Shown: piece by piece, positions 1 to 5,868 of the stretch
Layout of the letters: every line of letters begins with the position of its first letter
How positions within the stretch are numbered: the first letter of the stretch is position 1
Origin: an uncultured Pleurocapsa sp.
GTDB lineage: Bacteria; Cyanobacteriota; Cyanobacteriia; Cyanobacteriales; Xenococcaceae
DNA: 9,104 nt
Direction: 5' to 3'
Assembly (NCBI GenBank): GCA_937884735.1
Contig: CAKZYI010000506.1
Coordinates: forward strand, 1 to 9,104
Notes under the pieces: generated by a model
Database searches by the model: none
Told to the model about the DNA's origin: nothing
What the model saw: only the letters and a program-made list of their open reading frames with translations
Translations under genes and position numbers: made by a program

Positions 1-928
1 GAGTAGGTCGATAATATCTGACTAGGGTATTAACTGCTAAGGTATCTTGCCAGTGGGGCTTTAGTAGTCTAAATAATGGGTGCTTGGAAGACAAGTTACG
101 ATGAGTTGCTAGCACCAAAGAACCAATTAAGTAATGAGTGCGAACGCTATGAGTCCAACCATTTTGAACGATCAAATCGGCATTTTGGACAAACATTTTT
201 GCCATCTGCCAATGTTTTCCATTGTTAGGAGTATAAATAGGATTTGTTTTACTAGTGGCTTTTGTTGCGTAAAGTTTAATGGCTAAAGGCTTTAATAATC
301 CATTGTCTTGACGATAAAACAGAGCCATTGGATTTGTCGCATATTGTTGGCGATCGCTTGGTAATTTCTTTAGATTATCTACTATATCTTCTAAGAGAGA
401 ATAGTCAGCAAGATAAAGCCGTTTTGAATCTAAAGCTTCTTGATAGGTTTGATTAGTTAAGTTGCTAACAATATCATTAACTTCAAAAGTTTCCAAGATA
501 TTATCTTCTTTTCTTAAACCTTTAACCCAGGTGGGATTAGAGCCTGAAACTCTTTGTAATCCAAAATAAGTATCATCACTAAAATTATTCAAATATTGAC
601 TATTAGCCCGCTTAAAGAAAAAGAAATAATAATCTTTAAAATCCTCGAAAGGATAACCTTTAAATAAAGATTTTACCCAGGCATAAATACCCGCAATTAT
701 CATCATCACTAGTTTATATACTGTGAGAATAGTTAACTTTAAAGTAGGCATAGTTATAAGCCACTTCTTAAATCCCTGTGTAGACAAACAGGCTATATTT
801 CCATTAAAGCTAAAGTAAGGCTCGTTAAGATCGTATTGATATAGGCTCCGCATTCTAGCAAAATATTTTTCTGTCTTCAGATTTTCTCGTTCTGAATTTT
901 GTTGTGGTAATAATATTTCTCTAGTCAT
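1..928 (-). CDS. Lipoxygenase, N-terminal 309 residues (3' end beyond window)
   Basis: The minus strand is open without a stop from ATG at 928 to the left edge, giving 309 residues. The protein matches lipoxygenases, non-haem iron dioxygenases that convert polyunsaturated fatty acids to hydroperoxides. Seen: RVSGSNP (about 126-132), LADYSLLE (about 175-182), the iron-site helix THSVRTH with the two His ligands H260 and H265 in the family's five-residue spacing, then ATHRNLSSKHPLFRLLKPH (274-292) and NTL(V)R, all lipoxygenase core landmarks. The remaining ligands (two further His/Asn and the terminal Ile) would lie outside the window. There is no PLAT beta-barrel; instead the N-terminus is helical and has a hydrophobic stretch at about 57-85, as in some cyanobacterial enzymes that dock on membranes. 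No signal peptide and no clear Shine-Dalgarno site are seen. It diverges from the cytochrome gene at 1258. The family call is secure; substrate and regiospecificity are not. Confidence 0.95.
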   Translation of the reverse strand, partial: MTREILLPQQNSERENLKTEKYFARMRSLYQYDLNEPYFSFNGNIACLSTQGFKKWLITMPTLKLTILTVYKLVMMIIAGIYAWVKSLFKGYPFEDFKDYYFFFFKRANSQYLNNFSDDTYFGLQRVSGSNPTWVKGLRKEDNILETFEVNDIVSNLTNQTYQEALDSKRLYLADYSLLEDIVDNLKKLPSDRQQYATNPMALFYRQDNGLLKPLAIKLYATKATSKTNPIYTPNNGKHWQMAKMFVQNADLIVQNGWTHSVRTHYLIGSLVLATHRNLSSKHPLFRLLKPHWQDTLAVNTLVRYYRPT

Positions 929-945
929 AATTTTATGTGTTTGCA

Positions 946-990
946 GTTGTTTTAGCGGAAGAAATTGCTATCCTTATTCCGTTTAACAAC
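946..990 (-). promoter_or_regulatory. Stem-loop in the lipoxygenase leader
   Basis: GTTGTT + CGGAA on one side pairs perfectly with TTCCG + AACAAC on the other, giving 11 pairs interrupted by a small internal loop around a loop of 16 nt. On the minus strand it lies 17 nt before the lipoxygenase ATG, where it would be in the mRNA leader or act as an operator. No T-run follows, so it is not a terminator. Function is unknown. Confidence 0.4.
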
Positions 991-1064
991 CTAAAAAATA
1001 AGAGTTACTGTTTTATTAATTTACCCAGTTAATAGGCAATATAGAACACTTAGATGTAATCCAA

Positions 1065-1093
1065 TTGACGATCAAAATCGGCGCAAATATAAT
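1065..1093 (+). promoter_or_regulatory. Near-consensus sigma70-type promoter for the cytochrome gene
   Basis: TTGACG (5 of 6 to TTGACA) at 1065-1070 and a perfect TATAAT at 1088-1093 are separated by exactly 17 nt. Transcription would begin near 1100 and leave a leader of about 155 nt before the ATG at 1258. This is the best promoter match noticed in the window. The 929-1257 stretch otherwise holds no gene, only the two stem-loops listed and the ribosome binding site. Confidence 0.7.
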
Positions 1094-1160
1094 TCAGACG
1101 AGCTGAAATAATTTACTTTGTTAATTGAAAATTTTCGCTAAAAACGCTCGTAAAGCAGGA

Positions 1161-1185
1161 AATATCGCCGTTAGAGCGCGATATT
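1161..1185 (+). promoter_or_regulatory. 8-bp perfect inverted repeat in the cytochrome leader
   Basis: AATATCGC at 1161-1168 and GCGATATT at 1178-1185 form a perfect 8-bp stem with a 9-nt loop. It lies within the predicted transcript leader, downstream of the promoter at 1065-1093. It could be an operator or an RNA hairpin; no T-run follows on either strand, so a terminator is unlikely. Confidence 0.4.
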
Positions 1186-1257
1186 AAAACCCAACAATCT
1201 TCAGTTAAAAATCAATCGCGATCAATCTAAGTCTACTTTTCAAGGAGAACAGCCTTA

Positions 1258-3042
1258 ATGTCTAGAAAAAAAATTTTGATAGCAATTTTCATACTGTTGT
1301 TATGTAGCATTATCAGTTTTCCTACACCAGCATTAGCTATAGAAAATTCTGTAGTCAATCTAGAAGTTGGCTGGAATAAAAATACTCAGGACAAATTTTA
1401 TTTTGTCGATCAAGGGTCACAATTGATGCCTTATTCCTGGTTTCTGGCTTTAGAACAAGATTCAAGTCAGGAATTATTTCGTTCCGATAAACATATTAGC
1501 GATCTCCGTTATTTACCCAGCGAGCCGACCAAATTAAACCCTGATGGATTACCTATAGGCTTTGCCAAAGGAGTAGATAGAAAAGGCAAGGAATGGCTTG
1601 GTTTTAACTGTTCGCTTTGTCTTACTGGTCAATTTTGTTATATGGGAATAGACCTAAGAATCGATGGCGGTTCGACTTTGGGAGATATTCAAAGCCTCCA
1701 ATACAGCTTAGTTAGTGCAATGAAGGCAACTTATGAAAACGATGAGAAATTCAAACGTTTTTATCAACAGGTTTTAGGCTCCCAAGCAGACATGAAAGGT
1801 GTCAATGCACTTCGCACGGAATTATTTTCTCGCGCCAATCAACTAGCTGACTATAACGAAATTAATTACGAATATCCCCATCAGCCAGATTATGGTTTTG
1901 GTCGAGTTGATGCCATTGGATCGATTTTCAATCAGGTTATGGTTACTTTTAATGGCTTGCCCAAAGATAAAGCACTGCCTTCTAATGCTCCTGTAAGCTA
2001 CCCTTTTATCTGGGGAACTAATGAATCAGATGTAGTTCAATGGCATGGTTTTGCACCTAATGGTCTGTTGAGCATGGGAACTTTGATTCGTAATGCTGGA
2101 GAAGTTTTAGGTACATTTGGCACAATTGATATTTCGCCAAGCAAACCACTACGCAAGCTAGAACAAAAGCTACTTCCTTTTCCTCCCTACAAATCGTCTA
2201 TCAATATTATTAATTTAGGCAAAATTGAAAGATGGGTATCTCAATTACATTCTCCACAATGGCCCGAACAATATTTACCAGCGATCAATCGCAATTTAGC
2301 TGATAAAGGCAAAGTACTATACAAAAATAATTGCGCTAGTTGTCACCAACTCATTTCTAGAAAAGAGGAAGGAATTCCTTATAAAGCTGTCTTGACACCC
2401 ATAAGTGCGGTGAAAACAGACTCAACAGAATTAGATAATGCTGCGTTATTGCGGGATGCAGGTTTATATCAAGGACGTTTAGGTTTGATTCCCAAGCTAG
2501 CAAAAATTCCTGGTCAAACTGATGGTACTAATCCCTTATTTAATGCGGTACTCGGTGCTTTAATCGAACATCCTCTTAAAAGTACAGTAGCAGCGAGTAT
2601 TGAGTTTGAGGGAACTTTAGCCGAATCTCTTAAAGCAACCAGCAGGGTAAAAGAAACTCTTCCCCAGTACCTCAAAGACTTAGCAGCGACGGTGCAAATC
2701 TCTTCTATTCCCAATGCCAAAAAAGGGGCTAAGGCTGATGTCTATAAAGCTCGTCCTCTCAATGGTATTTGGGCGACTCCTCCCTATTTACACAATGGTT
2801 CCATTCCCAATCTGTACGAACTATTGCTTCCTCAATCCCAAAGATCGTCTGAGTTTTATTTGGGTAGCCGAGAATTTGACCCTGAAAAAGTGGGATATGT
2901 TTCTACTCCCTTAGACAGCGATGTTTCTCAGTTTAAGTTTGATACTACTTTGAAAGGCAACTCTAACCAAGGTCATGAATATGGAGTTGACCTAGAAGAC
3001 AAGGAAAAGTCGGAACTTTTAGAATTCCTCAAAACGCTTTAG
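1258..3042 (+). CDS. Exported di-heme peroxidase-like cytochrome c (RoxA / oleate 10S-dioxygenase type) with a degenerate first haem motif
   Basis: This 594-residue protein begins with a typical Sec signal peptide (basic SRKK, hydrophobic core, cleavage after ALA at 25-27), so it should act in the periplasm or lumen. It follows the plan of the cytochrome c peroxidase superfamily branch that holds rubber oxygenase RoxA and the Pseudomonas oleate 10S-dioxygenase/diol synthase. The first haem site region is FNCSLCLTGQ followed by LRIDGG, the second is CASCH (359-363), and the C-terminal landmarks are PPYLHNGS (H512) and GHEYG near the end. The first site reads C118-S-L-C121-L122, so the expected proximal His is Leu; CAT to CTT is a one-base change. 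An extra Cys (C127) follows it. Haem attachment at site 1 is possible but its ligation must differ, or the protein is mono-haem. AAGGAG lies 10 nt before the ATG. Family 0.85; enzymatic role unproven. Confidence 0.88.
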   Translation: MSRKKILIAIFILLLCSIISFPTPALAIENSVVNLEVGWNKNTQDKFYFVDQGSQLMPYSWFLALEQDSSQELFRSDKHISDLRYLPSEPTKLNPDGLPIGFAKGVDRKGKEWLGFNCSLCLTGQFCYMGIDLRIDGGSTLGDIQSLQYSLVSAMKATYENDEKFKRFYQQVLGSQADMKGVNALRTELFSRANQLADYNEINYEYPHQPDYGFGRVDAIGSIFNQVMVTFNGLPKDKALPSNAPVSYPFIWGTNESDVVQWHGFAPNGLLSMGTLIRNAGEVLGTFGTIDISPSKPLRKLEQKLLPFPPYKSSINIINLGKIERWVSQLHSPQWPEQYLPAINRNLADKGKVLYKNNCASCHQLISRKEEGIPYKAVLTPISAVKTDSTELDNAALLRDAGLYQGRLGLIPKLAKIPGQTDGTNPLFNAVLGALIEHPLKSTVAASIEFEGTLAESLKATSRVKETLPQYLKDLAATVQISSIPNAKKGAKADVYKARPLNGIWATPPYLHNGSIPNLYELLLPQSQRSSEFYLGSREFDPEKVGYVSTPLDSDVSQFKFDTTLKGNSNQGHEYGVDLEDKEKSELLEFLKTL

Positions 3043-3054
3043 GAGTAATTAATT

Positions 3055-3148
3055 TAGTCAAAAGCTTTGAGCTGCCATGGAAGCCCTTAAATATATTCAG
3101 AAGCTTGCATGGTAGTTATTTCCAAACTTTTGACTAGATTCTTTTTTT
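3055..3148 (+). terminator. Long imperfect hairpin followed by T7
   Basis: The 10-bp arms at 3055-3064 and 3127-3136 pair perfectly (TAGTCAAAAG / CTTTTGACTA). Inside, TTTG at 3066-3069 pairs with CAAA at 3123-3126, and 3072-3084 pairs with 3103-3115 over 13 positions with one wobble and one mismatch. The loop is 18 nt. GATTC and seven T residues (3142-3148) follow. It lies 13 nt after the cytochrome stop, so it likely ends that transcript and separates it from the lipase. It is unusually long for a plain terminator and might derive from a small palindromic repeat element. Confidence 0.75.
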
Positions 3149-3199
3149 AAGCAGTCAAAATAATCATCAATTTATTGTCTACTACTAATTTTAAAAAAT

Positions 3200-4171
3200 A
3201 TGAGTATGAATCGTGAGATTAAATATTTAACCAGTGCTGAAATCGATCGCGAAAAAATTTTGCTGTTAATCGATGCCAGTATTCAAGCTTATAACGCTTT
3301 TGATAAAGACAATCCTGATAATTGTAATCGAGAAAATATAACTCCCCCAACAGGTTACGAACTTATTGATTTTTGGATAGGGATAGATGCCATTTTCAAT
3401 CACCACAAACAAGTGGAATGCTATGGAATTGTGTTTAGATCGTACCAAGCTCCCTACACCTATATCTTTGCTTTTAGAGGAACAGATTGTTTTGAGGATC
3501 TCTGCGATGATTTTGGCTGTAATCATACCTCATTTAAAGCCTATAAAAAGGATGTTGTAGTCCCGCCAGAAGTCAAAGTGGAGTCGGGATTTGGTCACAT
3601 TTATACAGATATCGATCACCATATTCCTTCTATGCAGCATCAACTATTTGAATTAATAGACCGATATCTAGCTTCGACAAAACCTATCGATAAACTATAT
3701 GTTACTGGACATAGTTTGGGCTGTACTTTATGCACTATGTTTGCTCTCGACTTAGCATTATCAAGACCTGAAATTAAAGTAATCAATTATAATTTTGCGT
3801 CTCCCCAAGTTGGGAACAAAGCATTTGTTGATTTTTATCAACAGCAATCAGCACAACAAGATCCTGAAACTAGAACCATTAGAGTTCAGAATGTCTACGA
3901 TAAAGTTACTTGTACCCCTTTGACAATCCAAGGTTATGAGCATTTATCCTATGCTTATTTGATTGCTTTCTTTCGCAATAATTTAACAGGAAATTTGAAT
4001 ATTGTAGATAACCATTCAGTTGAGAATTATAAAAAAGTCTTGGAATGTAGCTTTGACAGTGTAGAAGGATTATGCGATGTAACTTTTAAAGGCTATCGCA
4101 ATAAAAATATTAAGTCTGTTCCACCTAAATCGGCTGCTATCGTACACTTTGAAAGCCTAATGTGTATATAA
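3200..4171 (+). CDS. Class-3 lipase (Lipase_3, alpha/beta hydrolase)
   Basis: This 323-residue protein carries the class-3 lipase signature. Seen: FAFRGTD (about 90-96; oxyanion region), the nucleophile elbow GHSLG with S172, D234 in VYDKV after the FASPQVGN segment, and H272 in HSVENY. Together S172, D234 and H272 make a complete catalytic triad in family order and spacing. It would hydrolyse ester bonds of acylglycerols or membrane lipids and release fatty acids; the substrate is not readable from the sequence. There is no signal peptide or membrane segment, so it is probably cytoplasmic. No good Shine-Dalgarno site is seen; ATG at 3200 and ATG at 3206 (MSM) are both possible starts. A strong terminator precedes it, so it probably has its own promoter, which I could not identify. 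It ends 11 nt before the convergent tRNA-Phe. Confidence 0.92.
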   Translation: MSMNREIKYLTSAEIDREKILLLIDASIQAYNAFDKDNPDNCNRENITPPTGYELIDFWIGIDAIFNHHKQVECYGIVFRSYQAPYTYIFAFRGTDCFEDLCDDFGCNHTSFKAYKKDVVVPPEVKVESGFGHIYTDIDHHIPSMQHQLFELIDRYLASTKPIDKLYVTGHSLGCTLCTMFALDLALSRPEIKVINYNFASPQVGNKAFVDFYQQQSAQQDPETRTIRVQNVYDKVTCTPLTIQGYEHLSYAYLIAFFRNNLTGNLNIVDNHSVENYKKVLECSFDSVEGLCDVTFKGYRNKNIKSVPPKSAAIVHFESLMCI

Positions 4172-4182
4172 TAATTAACGTA

Positions 4183-4255
4183 TGGCGGGACGCAGACTTG
4201 AACTGCGGACACATGGATTTTCAATCCATTGCTCTACCACCTGAGCTATCCTGCC
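4183..4255 (-). tRNA. tRNA-Phe(GAA)
   Basis: The 73-nt minus-strand sequence folds as a complete cloverleaf: D stem GCTC/GAGC with an 8-nt loop, anticodon stem ATGGA/TCCAT around TTGAAAA (anticodon GAA), variable loop GTGTC, T stem CGCAG/CTGCG around TTCAAGT, and discriminator A73. The CCA end is not encoded. The acceptor stem GGCAGGA/TCCCGCC has one flaw, an A4 x C69 mismatch; all other pairs are Watson-Crick. The gene is downstream of znuA on the same strand and converges with the lipase gene. Confidence 0.96.
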
Positions 4256-4272
4256 TCGTTGTTTTTTCCAAC

Positions 4273-4300
4273 TTTATCAATATAACAAAAGAAGGTTCAA
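4273..4300 (-). promoter_or_regulatory. Possible promoter of tRNA-Phe
   Basis: On the minus strand TTGAAC (4 of 6) at 4300-4295 is followed after 16 nt by GATAAA (4 of 6) at 4278-4273, about 17 nt before the mature tRNA 5' end. Position fits a short-leader tRNA promoter, but both boxes are weak matches. The rest of 4256-4381 is A+T-rich with nothing else recognisable. Confidence 0.3.
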
Positions 4301-4381
4301 TTAAACAATTGATTGACCAATAATAATAAGTTGCAACGAAAGTATAAATAAAACTTATATAAATTTTGCTGAGAGGAAATT

Positions 4382-5386
4382 TTACTTGTCTTTAAAAGCC
4401 TGACACTTTCCTTGTAAGCCATTAACAATGGCACAAGTGTTGTGGGAGATCATTTCAATGTAGTTATCTGCTTCTCCCAAACCATCCGTAATTAGTTTTT
4501 CCGATGACAACTCAACCTCCGCAGTGCGAGCAACATTGCTCATAACGCGATCGCTATTTGTTGTTGCCTCTACAAATATGGTCGATACTCCTGTCCGTTT
4601 AATTTCTGCTGCTAAGTCTTTTAGTTGAGAAGCAGTAGGAGAGGATTCTGAGCTTATTCCCTGTAAAGTTTGATAGTCTTCTAAGCCATAAGCTTGAACA
4701 TAGTAATGTAGTGAATCGTGAGTAGTCACTAATACTTTTTTTCCTTCGGGAATAGTAGCAATTTGCTCATCTATCCAAGCATCAACTTGCCATAGTCTAT
4801 CGATTAAAACATTGCTGTTTTGTAAATATTTTGCTGCTTGTTGAGGATTTAGCTGTAGTAATATTGGTTGAATTAGTTCTACTGTGGCTACTGCATTTTC
4901 AATATTATGCCAAACATGAGGATCTGGTTTTAGTTCTTTTTTCGTAGATTCTACTGCTTCTTCATGTCCTTCATGGTCTTCATGTTTTTTATGTTCCCTC
5001 AATATAGGTTCAGCAACGCCCTGTTCGTATACTGGGAGTTTAGGTGCAGAAGTCTCAGTGGCTTCAATTAACTGGATAATTTGGGGTTCTAACTGATAGC
5101 CACCATAAAGAATTAGCTCTGCTTTTTCCATCGCTTGGCGTTGGGAAGGAGTAGGGCTATATGTATGAGGATCTCGATTGGGATCTATCAAACAAGTTAG
5201 ATCGACCGTATCTTCTGCTACGGTGTCGATCAGGTCGCACAAAATATTGGGTTTTGCTACTATCTGCGGTTTGTCATTGGCTTGAGCAATGTTATCGCTG
5301 CTTTTGACACCATTGCCAATCAACCATGCGATACAGCTCATAGCAGCAAAACCCAATATATTTTTCTTTTCGAGCTTATTCAGCAT
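4382..5386 (-). CDS. znuA: Zinc ABC transporter substrate-binding protein (cluster A-I family)
   Basis: The 334-residue protein is a periplasmic metal-binding protein of the ZnuA/MntC/PsaA family. An N-terminal hydrophobic stretch (about 9-25) should export it; a lipobox is not convincing. Predicted ligands are H74 (DPHTYSP), H157 (DPHVWH), H223 (TTHDS) and D301 (ITDGLGE). His at the third position, where manganese and iron homologues have Glu, points to zinc. A His/Asp/Glu-rich loop (H132, H135, H138, H141) lies between the first and second ligands; such loops are typical of ZnuA and thought to help gather or sense zinc. Paired cysteines C50/C65 and C318/C328 may form disulfides. A weak AGGGA lies upstream of the ATG. 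The normally linked ATPase and permease genes are missing here: only a broken znuC remnant faces it across the control region. Zinc specificity is likely, not certain. Confidence 0.93.
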   Translation of the reverse strand: MLNKLEKKNILGFAAMSCIAWLIGNGVKSSDNIAQANDKPQIVAKPNILCDLIDTVAEDTVDLTCLIDPNRDPHTYSPTPSQRQAMEKAELILYGGYQLEPQIIQLIEATETSAPKLPVYEQGVAEPILREHKKHEDHEGHEEAVESTKKELKPDPHVWHNIENAVATVELIQPILLQLNPQQAAKYLQNSNVLIDRLWQVDAWIDEQIATIPEGKKVLVTTHDSLHYYVQAYGLEDYQTLQGISSESSPTASQLKDLAAEIKRTGVSTIFVEATTNSDRVMSNVARTAEVELSSEKLITDGLGEADNYIEMISHNTCAIVNGLQGKCQAFKDK

Positions 5387-5409
5387 ATTTCATTGAGTAT
5401 CCCTGAGAA

Positions 5410-5425
5410 AATAATTCAAATTATT
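5410..5425. repeat. 7-bp inverted repeat AATAATT-CA-AATTATT
   Basis: The two perfect 7-bp arms with a 2-nt spacer lie in the znuA/znuC control region between the znuA start and the larger palindrome, and overlap the -10 region. Its A+T content makes chance plausible; it could be a second half-operator. Confidence 0.3.
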
Positions 5426-5452
5426 ATAATGTAGAATGATAGTGAGTCTCAC
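5423..5452 (-). promoter_or_regulatory. Candidate znuA promoter with overlapping divergent -10 boxes
   Basis: On the minus strand GTGAGA (4 of 6 to TTGACA) at 5452-5447, an 18-nt spacer, and a perfect TATAAT at 5428-5423 form a candidate znuA promoter. The plus strand also reads TATAAT at 5425-5430, with CTGAGA (4 of 6) 16 nt before it, so divergent promoters for znuA and the former znuC would overlap. The znuA -35 box lies in the centre of the 5434-5460 palindrome, as expected for repression by occlusion. Confidence 0.45.
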
Positions 5453-5460
5453 AATTATTC
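5434..5460. promoter_or_regulatory. 27-bp palindrome, candidate operator (metal regulator?)
   Basis: The sequence is symmetrical about T5447: GTGAG-T-CTCAC is the perfect core, and 11 of 13 positions pair over the full 27 bp, the outermost being GAAT/ATTC. It sits between divergent znuA and the znuC remnant, over the candidate znuA -35 box. Zinc-uptake genes are usually repressed by Zur, a Fur-family protein. The core does not match the cyanobacterial Zur consensus I recall (TGATAAT-N-ATTATCA), so the cognate regulator is open. Confidence 0.55.
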
Positions 5461-5464
5461 GTAG

Positions 5465-5601
5465 ATGTCAGAAGTTTGTAATCTCAGCGTAAATTATCGT
5501 CATACCTGGGCAGTAGAAAGCGTTTCATTTATTTTACAGCCAGGACAGGTTACAGGTTTTTTGGGGCAAACGGTGCGGGTAAAAGCACCTTAATCAAAGC
5601 A
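5465..5601 (+). pseudogene. znuC: znuC remnant (ABC transporter ATPase, N-terminal fragment)
   Basis: ATG at 5465 opens a frame of 34 residues ending QPGQVTGFLG, the usual start of a zinc/manganese ABC ATPase up to Walker A. There a single base is missing: GGG-CA-AAC replaces the expected GGG-CCA-AAC. In the shifted frame NGAGKSTLIKA follows (5569-5601), completing Walker A (GPNGAGKST). Without correction the frame stops at 5590-5592. All later parts (Q-loop, ABC signature, Walker B) are absent, because the sequence passes directly into the 3' flank of psbK. About 80 percent of the gene is therefore lost. The good codon match up to the break suggests recent decay. It is divergent from znuA, the common layout of znuA against znuC(B). 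Confidence 0.85.
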
Positions 5602-5630
5602 AAAAGCACCCAAAGTTTATTGGATGCTTA
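5601..5630 (-). terminator. Rho-independent terminator of psbK
   Basis: On the minus strand AAGCATCCAA (5629-5620) pairs with TTGGGTGCTT (5613-5604) as a 10-bp stem with one U-G wobble and a 6-nt loop, and the run of T continues to 5601. It lies 26 nt after the psbK stop codon and abuts the znuC remnant. Confidence 0.7.
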
Positions 5631-5655
5631 ATGACTTAAAACGTTAGTTATAAAT

Positions 5656-5793
5656 TTACTTAAATCCCACTGCCGCTTGCCAAACAAAAGCTAAAGCAAG
5701 AAAAAACACGGGAATGATAGGTAGAACGTCTACCAAAGGTCTGAACATAGCATAAGCTTCTGGCAAATCAGCCAATATCATCGCAGCTTCCAT
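5656..5793 (-). CDS. psbK: Photosystem II reaction centre protein K
   Basis: A 45-codon gene encodes PsbK, a single-span thylakoid subunit of the photosystem II core near CP43 that helps stabilise the dimer and plastoquinone region. The product starts MEAAMILA-DLPEAYAMF and ends FLALAFVWQAAVGFK. The PEAY and LVDVLPIIP segments, the membrane helix at about 24-41, the AAVGFK end and the length of 45 residues match PsbK closely. The first eight residues are the cleaved leader; the mature N-terminus usually begins K-LPEAY, here D-LPEAY, and the usual DP(L/I)VD is RPLVD. GGAAGG lies 11 nt before the ATG. The gene has its own upstream region of about 230 bp and a terminator just downstream, so it looks monocistronic. 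Confidence 0.97.
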   Translation of the reverse strand: MEAAMILADLPEAYAMFRPLVDVLPIIPVFFLALAFVWQAAVGFK

Positions 5794-5833
5794 ATATTTT
5801 TATACCTTCCAACAAGTTTTCTTAAATAGGCGA

Positions 5834-5867
5834 GAGACTCCGTGTCACTGATATCCGAAGGTGTCTC
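5834..5867 (-). promoter_or_regulatory. Stem-loop in the psbK leader
   Basis: GAGACTCC at 5834-5841 and GGTGTCTC at 5860-5867 form an imperfect stem (7 of 8 pairs). CTCCGTG also occurs twice as a direct repeat (5838-5844 and 5865-5871). It lies about 40 nt before the psbK start, downstream of the candidate promoter, so it could be a leader RNA structure. Function is unknown. Confidence 0.3.
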
Positions 5868-5868
5868 C

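Noticed and set aside
2514..2914. Short open frames of 66-68 codons inside the cytochrome gene, on both strands
   Set aside because: They overlap a long gene with clear family motifs, lack ribosome binding sites and give no recognisable protein.
3266..3526. 86-codon open frame antisense to the lipase
   Set aside because: It is entirely inside the lipase coding region, with no motif or upstream signal.
4172..4260. tRNA-Phe 3' end as an attachment site of an integrated element
   Set aside because: No second copy of the tRNA end and no integrase are present in the window.
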